A DNA stretch of 64,000 nucleotides from Apostichopus japonicus (Eukaryota > Echinodermata > Holothuroidea > Aspidochirotida > Stichopodidae): positions 20,521,376-20,585,375 of the forward strand of contig NC_092567.1 of the NCBI RefSeq assembly GCF_037975245.1, in the 5' to 3' direction. The notes below the pieces were generated by a model. It made no database searches, was not told the origin of the DNA, and saw only the letters and a list, made by a program, of their open reading frames with translations. This document shows positions 1-11,000 of this stretch, piece by piece. Position 1 is the stretch's first letter; each line of letters begins with the position of its first letter. The position numbers and the translations under genes were made by a program.

Positions 1-1675
1 TACAATAGTTGCTGTGATTGGCTAATCGCAATTCCTACATCTTTTTTTTTTTTAAAATCGGCGAAATTCTATCATTGTTCATACCAAAAGACCCAAAAAT
101 ATCGAAACCAACATCTACATTTGAGATCTATTTAAAATTTGACATCTTTATCCGGGCATGTTGCAGTAATCCGAAATTTTATTTCACAAAAATGAACAAT
201 ATGAGCAACCATCCTATCCCCACTATCTGAATTCCGAAATTTGACAAAGATACGTATACGGCACGAATTCTGTTATCATGATGATTTAAATCAACATTTA
301 ACTTGTGAGCGATCTTTGTACCTCTTAAAGCTTAGTCTGAAATAAAGTTAGCGTACTATTTTTTAAGTTGCACGCAGATCTATCATCCCGTTCGACAGTT
401 ACGCAGTGAGATACAGCACATATGCTGCCCTATGCTATAGCCTACTCTTTTTCTTTCACAATCCTCATTTACGCAAACTGAGGTAAGTTACCACTTTTGT
501 GATAGGCTACATGCATAGGCTATGGAGTCAACTTAGTCAAGTGTAACATAGGCCTAGTGTTAAAGGCTTTAATGTCAACATACAGACCTCACAAATTTCC
601 ATTTGAAACCTCTAATTGTGGCCTATAAAATAATTCTCTCTGAGTCTCCTATAGAGCATTTGTAAAAAGTTTTTTTTTTTCAAATGACCTTTTCAGAGAG
701 AATGCGTCAAAGTTTGTGGTATTCAGCTGTTTTTATGTGTAGGCATAGGCCTAGGCTAGGCCAATATAAGGTCATGGCCTCCCACTTCCCATCGTTATTC
801 CATCTTCATTTTTATTTCGGGGTGGGGGGGGGGGAGCCACAGAGGCACAGACCTCCTTATACGGGAGTCGCTTTCAAGTGCCTAAATGCATGGCCACACT
901 CCCTTAAGAATGAAATACTCCATTCGACTCTTGCACTTCCATTAACGTATAAGCCCCTTGCTAAATCAGTTTGGAGGAGGCAATTTGACCACTCTCCACC
1001 TTTAAAATAATGTGTACAACATGTCTAAAACCAGGGGCGGGATTTGATGTGTGAACGTGGGAGGGCGTGGCGTTTGGGGAGGACTCGTCTAATGAGAGAT
1101 TTTGGGATTTTATAAAGCCCCTATATGTAATATGGTGCAATATTTATAGGGTATATATCCCAGTAGTCCTAGTTGTATATTTGAAAATGTAAATATGCTA
1201 TCTGCATGAAAGTGTTGCCAGATTTATTAAGCGACATAAAAAGTAACAAACGGTCCTGGATTTAAATAAGAATGGTGTTGCAATGAGTCGATCTTTTGTA
1301 TAGCTTGTGCTTGTGTCATGACATTTCCCCCATGTAATCCCGCCTATATCTAAAACCATTAAGTAGGCCTATAATAAGCTACTTTTACTCTATAAGAAGT
1401 AATTTGACCGATGTTCACTTTCGGTAGAGAAAAGTGAAAGCAATCCACAAAAGAGTGCGTGTCGATTAATGTAAAATATAACAGTTGAAACCACATTATT
1501 TAAAAAGAAAAAAATAATGAAACTTCTAATGTTATTTAAATATATTGACCTATCGACAGTTTTGCAGTATAGATGATAAGAGGATTTTCAAACAATTTTT
1601 ATTTTCTTCTCTCTTCTATAGTTCAATTTAAGAGTGCATATTTTGATTATACAGAAATTCTCTTGCATTCCGAAT
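1..1675. other. Upstream flank of the sulfotransferase gene, no gene seen
   Basis: AT-rich sequence with G runs and scattered 'taggcct' motifs. No reading frame here has homology I recognise; the 108-codon frame near 684-1010 is low complexity and unsupported. A pyrimidine tract followed by AG at about 1611-1620 could be the acceptor of a 5' UTR exon leading into the start codon at 1676. No convincing promoter element was identified. Confidence 0.5.
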
Positions 1676-4600
1676 ATGGAGGCAACAATGTCCAATCTAC
1701 CATTCCTTGTATATAAGGACAAATATCACCTACCAATATTTACAACTGCCGAGTATGTTGAAGAATTCGAAGCTATGGAAGTCAGAGAAGATGATGTATT
1801 TATTGTCACTTATCCCAAAAGTGGTAAGACTTAGGGCCTTTCGTTTTTTAATTTTGTGAGGTTGGGGGGGACGGTGGGGGGGGGGAGGTAGATTTGGTAT
1901 TTAAATAGGTACGTTCACTCACGTGGTGAATATATATGATTCAATATAGGGAAAAGGTCGATCGTACTAAAAGTTGTCCTTCAGTCCGCCACCGCAATAT
2001 TGCAAATATGTTTTAAAATATTATTTTGAGAGAAAGTATAGTCACTATTTTCTGATGAAATAGACGTAACTTCGAAAGATACGGCATTGCAAACAATCTA
2101 AGCTTAGCGCCACCATAAATTGGCGCGAAGCGTACAAGAACATTTTGACTGAAAATGCCTCCCAGATCGCTGGAAATGACACTTCCCAGGCCTTGTAAGT
2201 TGCATCTTAGCATTTTCTCTTTGAAATTACTAGCGATATCATAAAAACATACAAAAAATATGCTCAAAGAGGGGGGGCTGCCCCCTTCCCCCCTTGGCTA
2301 CGTGCCTGGCTGTACCTCTGATTTCTTCTTAGGTACCCACTGGATGCAAGAAATGGTGCACCTAATTTTCGCAGACGGTCAACCAGAGAAAGTCACCGCC
2401 AACGAACGGCGTCTCGTCGTCGAGATGGCCGATGTGAGAACACCAGATCTCGTCAGTGAAACCGATCCAGGATTCAGATTAATGAAGGACTTACCTTCCC
2501 CCAGGGTATTTTCAACTCACTTGGTGTGCCCACTTTTACCGAGGATGATTTGGCAGAAACAATGCAAGGTTTGAATTATATATATACACCATTTCTATTT
2601 TTCTTAACTTCCGATCTTCACTCCTGTATACCTGTATAGAGGTATAGGTTATGGTACAGTCTGCCTGGTTCTGTTCTTACTTGCTGTTAGGTGTCGTAGT
2701 CGGAAGCTAGATCGACCATTACTAGTTATGATTATGTAACTATACTATACTCATCAAGCCCCCTTCTTATTTCCCTTAAGGTTAGACCTATGTCGAAAAT
2801 GAGAATGTATCATTTTCTTTATACCATTTTTTCTTCTGTTTTTCTTCTGTAGATGATTTATGTGTATAGACATCCAAAAGATGTCATTGTTTCCTTTTAT
2901 AACTTCCATCGAGTTCTTAAGGAGAGGTTTGCTGGTTTGACGATCCCGGATACACCGGATCAGTTCGAACTATTCTTCACCGCCTGTCTTGATGGACAAA
3001 GTAAGCTTAGGCTATGTATTTTGAAAGCGCAAAAGCTGTTGTTCTCACGTTCTTTCAAAATTTACGATGCATTTACGTATGAGGTGCACCTGGACTTCTT
3101 AATACCTCCCCGCCCCTTCCTGCCAATCCGGGTCGCTGGCTTGTCAGATAAACTGTTTCATATCATTTCAACGGTGCATTCAAGACAAATGACGTCATAT
3201 CTTTGACCTAGGTTACGTGCTTCGCTAAAAAACAAAAAAATAAAAAACAAAAACACCACATTTCAATACACTCTTGCGTATAATAAATAGGTATAAAATC
3301 AGAGAAAATTTTACTTTTAAAGTTTTAACCGCTTTTTGAGTTTTGATTTTTTTTATTTAGTTTAGCCTTGTATGTTTTTTATGTTTTTTAATACCATTTC
3401 TTGACTTACTTTTGATCTTGCTTCGCCCTAATATCAACAGGTATAAGATACAAATGATTTCTCTTCTTAAGTTATGACATGAAGACAGATTGCATTAAAG
3501 GCATAAACACGCGTAAATCGACAACAAAAACCTACATGGGAATAATAAACAAGACTAAAACTCGAAAAGGACAAACCATTTTGTTTTAGCTAAAATGTGA
3601 TTCGACTCATTGATCTCAGAAATTACAATTCTTCATCTCAACTAACTGCATGGTCTATAGATCTATCTCTTTGTGTATGTGCAGTGACCACCCCTCCCGG
3701 ATGTTGGGCTGTAACTCTGTTTTTATCGCGGTTTTTTTTTTCGTTTTTTTTTTATTCAGTTGAATATGGTTCCTGGTTTGATCATTTACTCAGCTACGAG
3801 CAACACAGAGAAAAAGACTTCTTCCTCTTTGTGTCTTACGAAGACATGAAAAAGGTGAGAATGAACTAAACTTCTCCGTACAGTTCATATCCGAAAAACT
3901 GTGTTAGGTTCAATATATAAAAAATCGATCGATGGACCTAGCTATATCTGTTTTGGTGCTTGTTAATCCAACATATTGAGATAGGTGGCATGTTAGGCTA
4001 GGTTAAAGGAAGTATACTGCTTAATTTCTGAGCCGGCTGACTGACGATAAAACGTAAACCCAGAAGCAAAGTTTGTTAGAAAGTTTATCAATTTATTCAT
4101 TTTATCTTTTTGATTGGTTTAAATAGAATATCCATACCATAGTGAGCCAAGTTGGTAAGTTTCTTGGAAGAGAACTGAACGAAGACACGGTAGAGAGAAT
4201 TGTAGAGAACTCGTCTTTCCAATCGATGAAAGGAAAATTTCAAAAAGATGAAAACGTCGAAAGAACGGATCTCGATGTTTTCTTAAACAAAGGTAATTTA
4301 CTACCTTTTAATTTGCACATTCATATTAAACGAAATCTTGTTGTGCTTGATTATTAGCTTAAGTGTTCAAACATCTGTCTACTTTTCATCAAATCCACAG
4401 GCCATTTTCTAATCAATTAATGTCCCGGGACGTACCCAGAAAAGGGACCCACATTTTTCTTTAATTTTTTTTGCTGAAACACCCTTCTAAAATTGTACAT
4501 TACATATATACAACTCACCGTTTTTCACAGATTATAGGTTATAGTTATTTATGCTATGCATATATATTCAATACCTGTTTATGCATATGAGATCGAATTC

Positions 4601-5109
4601 TGTGTCTGAGACGATAAACTGGAATGAAGGAAGGGCTTCTTTCCCTGCCATTCTGAAAGCAGGCGCTCTTTCATTTCCAACTCTGGAACGAACTTAGCTA
4701 CCGCTCTGCTCAACGAATGATTCACGTAGGCTACTAACGGATATATAGTTTTATTATGCGTCGGTCGTCAACGCTTGCGGATAAGTACAAAGTAAAATTA
4801 GGCCTAAGTCTATCGTGATACCATTGTCGAAAAACATTAGTTTGATAGAACAATGAATTGGTTGGTGAAATGTTTAAAAATATGTGATTATTGTCACCTA
4901 CAGAGGTAACCGAACTCAAGTGTAAGCCTACTTTCCCCTCACAGCCTTTCCACGATAAATAACCCTGATTTCCTTTGCTTCTTTTAACAGGAGAGATGAA
5001 CCAGTGGCAGAGTCGTTTCACAAAAGAACAAAATAAAAGATGTGACGAAATGTTTCTACGAAAGATGAAGGATTGTGATTTGACTAGATGCTATGCACCT
5101 GTTCAGTGA
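1676..5109 (+). CDS. Cytosolic sulfotransferase (SULT family), 6 exons
   Basis: Predicted to transfer sulfate from PAPS to small hydroxyl or amine acceptors in the cytosol. Exons: 1676-1823, 2333-2568, 2853-3000, 3760-3854, 4127-4292, 4991-5109; all have GT/AG borders and phases join, giving 303 aa, normal for SULTs. Motifs seen: the 5'-phosphosulfate loop TYPKSGTHW (residues 45-53, Lys48), the catalytic-His segment STHL (His112), the 3'-phosphate segment YRHPKDVIVSFY (Arg134, Ser142), YGSWFDH, SYEDMK and a TVERIVE dimerisation-like motif. The usual C-terminal RKGxxGDWK reads NKGEMNQWQ, so Arg and GDWK are replaced. The start was set at 1676 because it gives a standard N-terminus; an in-frame ATG at 1634 would add 14 residues. 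The stop at 5107-5109 comes from a MITE inserted in the last exon; an intact second copy of that exon lies at 5746-5876. Substrate class cannot be told. Confidence 0.9.
2040..2308 (-). mobile_element. hAT-like MITE fragment in SULT intron 1
   Basis: On the minus strand this matches the element at 31635-31965: G-rich terminus, 'gagcatatg', 'tttttatgatatcgctgg', 'gcattttc' and 'gcttcgcgcc' blocks in the same order. The right edge (plus strand) ends in CTACGTGCCTG, the family terminus. No matching left terminus was found, so it appears truncated near 2040 (edge approximate). Confidence 0.6.
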
Positions 5110-5471
5110 CGTAGGAAGGTACTTCTGAGCGGGGGGGGGGGGGGGCTGAAGACTGATGGCTGGCCTGGGGGAGGGGGTGTCCCCTCCCCCTTTGGAATTT
5201 TTTTGCATTTCCAGGTGGCCTCAGATGCAATTGGGTGCAATATAGCACACTTCAACTCCCACTCCATTTTGTAAAGAATTTTGCATTTTCACCGGGCCTT
5301 AAATGCAATTTGGTGCTCCAAATGAGATTTTTTCTCATTTGGAAATGAAAAAGGGGTATTCTGACTTGCGGAGCGGGGGGGGGCGGAATGATACTTCCGC
5401 CCCCATATTTTTCACTGGGGGGGGGGGGGCTGGCGCCCCCCAGCCCCCCCCCCCCGGTTCCTACGCCCTTG
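5104..5471 (+). mobile_element. hAT-like MITE inserted in SULT last exon (copy 1)
   Basis: Non-autonomous DNA transposon, 368 bp, with ends CAGTGACGTAGGAA and (reverse complement of right end) CAAGGGCGTAGGAA, flanked by the 8-bp duplication CACCTGTT at 5096-5103 and 5472-5479. Removing one duplication and the element restores exactly the reading seen in the uninterrupted exon copy (…APVSSVCD then stop). The interior is G/C-run rich and non-coding. The 8-bp duplication and CAG terminus are typical of hAT elements. Confidence 0.88.
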
Positions 5472-5745
5472 CACCTGTTAGTTCTGTTTGTGATTAGAAT
5501 TCAAAAGTTGCCATTGCTTTCCGGTGTAGAACTAAAATTGTTAGAAATTAAGTTATCTTATAAATATATCGTTTAGCTTTTTTAAAAGTTTCAAATGATT
5601 GAACATTTCGATGTTTCAAATCAACGCCCTATGAACGAAAAATAACTAAATATACCCAAAGCTATTACTCAAGTGTAGGCCTACTTTCCTCTCATAGCCT
5701 TTCCACGATAAATAACCCTGATTACCTTTGCTTCACTTTTAACAG

Positions 5746-5876
5746 GAGAGATGAACCAGTGGCAGAGTCGTTTCACGAAAGAACAAAATAAAAGATGTGA
5801 CGAAATGTTTCTACGCAAGATGAAGAATTGCGATTTGACTAGATGCTATGCACCAGTTAGTTCTGTTTGTGATTAG
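5746..5876 (+). CDS. Duplicate (alternative) SULT terminal exon, intact
   Basis: Second copy of the sulfotransferase last exon, with its own CAG acceptor at 5743-5745 and the same phase as 4991-5109, so it can splice from the donor at 4292/4293. It encodes 42 residues, GEMNQWQSRF… ending CYAPVSSVCD, then stop at 5874-5876. It differs from copy 1 by one residue (Asn for Asp in KMKNCD) before the MITE-altered tail. It may be the exon that gives the full-length C-terminus, an alternative last exon, or unused; transcripts would decide. Confidence 0.8.
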
Positions 5877-5879
5877 CAT

Positions 5880-8025
5880 TCACAAGTTGCCATATATATA
5901 TATAAATATACGCACGCATATGCTGCGCATTTTAATATTCGAAATAAGTGAAGTCCAGTAGTTCATAATCACGCAATCAATAACCGAATACCAGGGTAAA
6001 AAATAGCGACTAATATTTATTATAAAATCATTATACATTGGACCTCTATTTGTTTGTATTATTGCAGTGCGCATGCACGCTACAATATTGGGATTAGCCT
6101 GCTTCATCATCTACATGGCTGAATTATTGCATGGATTCATTATTATGAAACTTTTCGTTTTTAATAAGTCCATTTATATATATATATATTTGTTTGGCTC
6201 ATCAATCAACGTGGCGGAACTAATGAGTCGAACACACCATGCGGGAAGGGAAGTGATCTTCCATAAATATGCTGCTGTTTTATATATCCTCCGCCCCCCA
6301 CCCCCCTCCTCCCCCTCTTTCCCACATCAACTATCCTTGGTAGTACAATAAAATGGACTCGAGAAATAACAGGGTAAAAAACAACCAAGTTCACATTTTC
6401 TCCACAAAATATATTTCAGTCTTATTAAATAAAAATTTGACAAAAGGTAACATGAAAAACTTTTGGTCCTTTGTCCAGCTTATCAAGGCAAGAGTGAAGT
6501 GTGAAAGGCAGGCAGATCGAGATAGAAGGAAAGAAATTTGCCTATCAAAGACAAGGAAATAAAGCCTCATGCCATAATCTTAACCCATTGAGATTACACT
6601 TACGGTCAGGGGTCACCGAAAAACGGAAAGAAAATAAAACTAGGTACAGGAGTACAATCAGCATGAATATTCAAACATCAAGGAATGTTCTCCCAAAAAC
6701 AAAACTCAGCACCATCTAATACGCAAAGGTCCTTCAGAATCTATAATTACATTACGGAAACAAAAAAATGAAAAAAAAATGAAAAAAAATGAAAAAAAAT
6801 GAAAAAAAATGAAAAAAAAATGAAAAAAAAATGAAAAAAAAATGAAAAAAAAATGAAAAAAAAAATGAAAAAAAATGAAAAAAATGAAAAAAAAGAAAAA
6901 AATGAAAAAAAAAGAAAAAAAATGAAAAAAATGAAAAAAAATGAAAAAAATGAAAAAAAAAGAAAAAAATAAAAAAAATGAAAAAAAATGAAAAAAATGA
7001 AAAAAAATGAAAAAAATGAAAAAAAAATGGAGAAAAATGTCAAAAGATAAATATCAAAATCTGAAGAGATTTCTTTGGATAAAACAGACCAAGCCGGGAA
7101 ATGTACAGAAATGTGCACCAGATTCATATTATATGTCGATGAAAGGAGAATTAGAAAAACAGAACAGGTAAAGACAATGTACCGTTAATAACTGCAGGAC
7201 AATGATAAGCGTAACCATAGAATTTGATAAAGTGTCATGTGTAACACCAGAAACTGTACTGTAAGTCTACTTATTGTAGATTTCGGTTCAATGAAATACC
7301 GCTAAATAGTATAAAATCCTGAGGTTCTATTGTATGTACTCCTGTTTACTCTTTTTTTTGTTTAGTTTATTCGATACAAACAAGAAAGTTTAATACAAAG
7401 TACAAAATAACAATAGAAAACTAACATTGCACATGATGGCTTATCTCTTAAATTTTGGACTTGCATCAAGTCATTTTGTACCCACCTAATAATCTATTAG
7501 GTCTATGTTATAATTGGGTCAATTATCTGGGTAAGATTGGCCAAGTGAGTGAGGGGGGAGGGGGATGGAGGTCGGGAGAGCAACATTGAGAGATTACTTG
7601 CAGAGTCATTGTAGTCTTCTCGTTTTTGTTTGAAATTTGTCAGAAGATTAAATATTATACTTCACTGAAAACTATGCAGCAGAAAGTTCAAGTATTCTAT
7701 TGTGGTCAGTATCTCTGAATAAAACCGACCAAGCCATAAAAAAATACACCAAAAATGACTGTGTAACCCTCCACCATATCAAAGAAATCTATGTGCATGG
7801 CTTTAATTATGCAGCTCCTAATTGAAAGTAATTTGACCTGGACGATAAGATGTGCAGGTTTCAAGAAATACCCTAACTAACCTAAAACTTAAATACGTTT
7901 TCATACACAAAAATGCAATCAATTGCATACCCATATATAGAGACGCTGCAACTGGTCTGATCCAGAAAGTTGTGTGTGTTTGCAAATGAACAAACATGGC
8001 ATTGAAATCTCTGTGTAAGTTCCCT
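5880..8025. other. Convergent intergenic region, repeats only
   Basis: Between the sulfotransferase 3' end and the C6orf89-like 3' end (opposite strand). Contains short TA repeats (5890-5910, 6176-6190), the A7TG tract at 6767-7037 and a possible minus-strand LINE 3' end near 7350-7420 ('tttattcgatacaaac'). A short block, 'aaaac-gaccaagcc', occurs at about 7080 and 7722, suggesting a diverged local duplication. No supported gene. Confidence 0.5.
6767..7037 (+). repeat. (A6-9 TG) microsatellite
   Basis: About 270 bp of 'aaaaaaatg' units of 8-10 bases, with a few 'aaaaag' variants. On the minus strand it reads as a long Phe/Ser frame, which is an artefact of the repeat. Confidence 0.97.
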
Positions 8026-11000
8026 TCAGTAGTATGTCGTAATGAACTGCAAGTTGGTCTTTGAACCTGTAGCAATTGTTGATAGCTCCCAGTAATTCTT
8101 GTTGAAAAATACTGAAAAATAGAAAAACAAATTCTTTCAAATCCATTTAAGTAAATAATCAAGACTAAAGTCCAAAATGTTTCCCCCAGAAAGGTAATAA
8201 GGGCGGTATTGAAGAACTTAGCATGCACAGACTCCGGATGAGTGACCTGATTAATTCACTTTGGCTTCGGCTTTGAGTACAACGTTTCTGTATGCTGGCG
8301 TGTTGGAGAAACCTAACCGTAATAGTAATTACCGACTTTGCGATCTGTGTGATAGTCATTGCCGACTTTGCAATCTGTAGTCCCCCTCACAATTTTCCAA
8401 CGTCGGTACGAGAGACTCCATAGTTTCCCCCTTTCGGGAAACCAAATAAACTTAAAACTTGTTTTTGCCCACTCAGTAGCAATTTTCTAATTTATTGGCA
8501 ATATTATACTTACCAATACTCCATAAATATTGAACATCCCTTGCTTAAATGTATACTGTTTTGATGAGAACCCCCCTCCCTTCCCCCAACCACAAAATAG
8601 AGGGCGTATTCAAACTAATTACTCTCATTTAATCCAGAATAATTAAATATAGTCAACTTCACTTCAATCAATTTTTGTTAATGATGAAACAAAAGAACCT
8701 TAACAAAGTCGCAATTAGACATTTGATGATGATCAAAAAATAGTAGGTTATATCTAATAACATCAACTGATATTTGGGCCACATTTTGTACAAGAAAAAA
8801 ACCCTGTTGGAATATGAGTTATTTCACAAACTTCTATTTGAGATTAAAGCCCCTGGGCAGTACTTTTGTTTCTTGTTGTTTATTAATAATGTTGTTTGTT
8901 ATTATGCATATCTCTGATATGAATAGAGAAACTTTGTGGCAAAATATAATATTTATCGGGTAGGTAAAAACAAATTTACTTAGTGGGCAAAATAATCTAC
9001 TGGGCATTTAGCCAACAATTTACAATTAATAAGTGGCAAGCTTGTTACCTACTGATTCTATTGATGCAACCAGATCACTTTTGGACGTCGTTAGGTAATT
9101 GCATGCAAAACCAAAATATTTTAAGATTGTTTCAAATTTCCTACAAATTTTGGAAGAATGAATTAAGCTATACTTTTAATTGAATTGCAATGAGATTTTA
9201 GTTACTATCCGTTAAAAGTTATGCATTAATTACAATAACAATTGATTAACTCAAAGACGCCCGTAAATGTACCCTTTCAATCTTGATAACATGCGGCTGA
9301 AAACTAAAGATTAAGTTTACAGTGATGCATATTCTACATCTGGTTTGCAAATTATAGAATATTCACCCACTTTCAACTCTCTCAATCCCCCCCCCCACCA
9401 GTGGCGGAGTGTCCATACAGTCAGGGGGCGGATACCCCCTCCCCCCTGACGGACTCAAATGGACTGCTGGCGCCCTTTTCAGCTTTTTACCACTTTTTAC
9501 TTATTTGCGATTATTGACTTTTTTATTGCGCTCTCATCTACAGTACCTATTGACATTTGTCATATTTTGTTGGGGTAATTTTCTGACAAAATGCTCTAAC
9601 GGCTATTTATTCTTCGTTTATCTGCAAATTAGCAAGGCCCGGAAGGGGTCATTTCCGGCGATCTAGGGAGTATCTTTACTCAAAAAAAATCTGTACGCTC
9701 CGCACCAACATGTGGTGGCGCTCCGCTTAGACAGTGTCGAAAGCGCCCCTACAGACCATTCTCGTGCCCCCTGACCAATACCCCTAGCTCCGCCACTGCC
9801 CCCAACCCCTCCATTTCTTCCCATTTTCTTCCTCTTGATATCCTTAACCAGCCAGGTTCCTCCACCAATGCATATATGCGTAATGTCAAATACTCACAAA
9901 TATCCCTTTCAGACATTTTCGCTTCAATAGATGCACACGTCTCCGAGCATTGTTGAACAGGTGACAGTTTTACGTTACATTCACCTTCAGACTGTGTGAC
10001 CCAAACATTTTCGTAGTCAGAGGCAGAAAACGGCTGAAAAATAAGGAGAAAAATATACTGGTTGCTCAATTCTACTTTTTATGCTTTAGCACATATCAAA
10101 AACGTATCATTTCCATTGACCATATGAACATGCATTATGCAGATTACTAGCTATTTTTAACTTTGCCTTTATTGATTTGTAAGAGGAATAATGTTGCTTG
10201 TAACCAAATCTAGCATTATTAATGGATGCAAGTAGCTAGTTTTTCCACCTTGTGCTGAAAAGTTATACTGTATTAATCAAATCACTGACTACACTAAACA
10301 AATCAAATCCAAGTTCTGAATTTTTTTTTTGTTGTTCAACTTCAAAACCTATTTGGCATGTTACAGGCCAATCGGAATCGCTGTACTGAAACGACATCTT
10401 CACATTACTAAATAGCCCATCAACAGCTGCACACAATGTCTATGATGCGCTTCTTATGCTCGTGCAATAAATTTCTGAACATTACCGTTATCTGTAACAA
10501 GTAGTTATACCCTATCCTTGCCTTTCTCGGAAAAGAAACTTGATATCTTACAGACCAAATGTCTAAGGAGGATTTACAAGATCAGATGGCAACAGTACGT
10601 CTCAAATAAGACAGTTCTAGAGATGGCAGGGGCAGAGAAGATCAGCGAGGAGGTGAGGAGACGGAGATGGAAATGGATCGGCCATGTGCTGAGGAAAGAC
10701 AAAAACGATGACTGTGCTGTGGCCCTCGGATGGACACCTGAAGGAAGAAGAAAAAGAGGCCGCCCGAAAACCACGTGGCGAAGAATGGTGGAGGTGGAGC
10801 GGAACTGCGCAGGCTGGAACACATGGAACTAAGTACGCCACGCAGCTGCAAACCGAACCCAATGGAAGAATGATGTCTGGGACTTGTGTGCTTTTTGGCA
10901 CAGAGAGACTTAAGCTAAGCTTAAGCTTGCCTTTCTCGTCCTCTTCTCTTCCTCTCATCTGCTCCTCCCCGTCTTACCATCTCGTCTCTTTAGAAAACTG

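Larger units (their letters stand above)
4918..5890 (+). repeat. Tandem duplication of the SULT last exon and flanks
   Basis: About 70 bp of intron, the acceptor, the whole last exon and a short 3' flank occur twice: from about 4918 and again from about 5670. The copies are nearly identical (for example 'cctttccacgataaataacc' precedes both exons). The first copy carries a MITE (5104-5471); the second does not. Sequence between the copies (5500-5669) is unique. Confidence 0.9.

Noticed and set aside
684-1010. 108-codon plus-strand frame upstream of the SULT gene
   Set aside because: No recognisable motif, crosses a G run, no splice or family support.
3001-3206. Extension of SULT exon 3 to a 117-codon frame
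   Set aside because: The family sequence continues at 3760 after a good GT donor at 3001; the extension has no similarity.
6747-7127. 126-codon minus-strand frame rich in Phe/Ser
   Set aside because: It is the translation of the A7TG microsatellite and has no domain.
7818-8228. 136-codon minus-strand frame over the last C6orf89-like exon
   Set aside because: Exon phase and family similarity require a different frame (ending at 8026); the longer frame has no homology and crosses the acceptor.
10574-10958. Minus-strand frames of 69-113 codons
   Set aside because: Shadows of the plus-strand LINE fragment.
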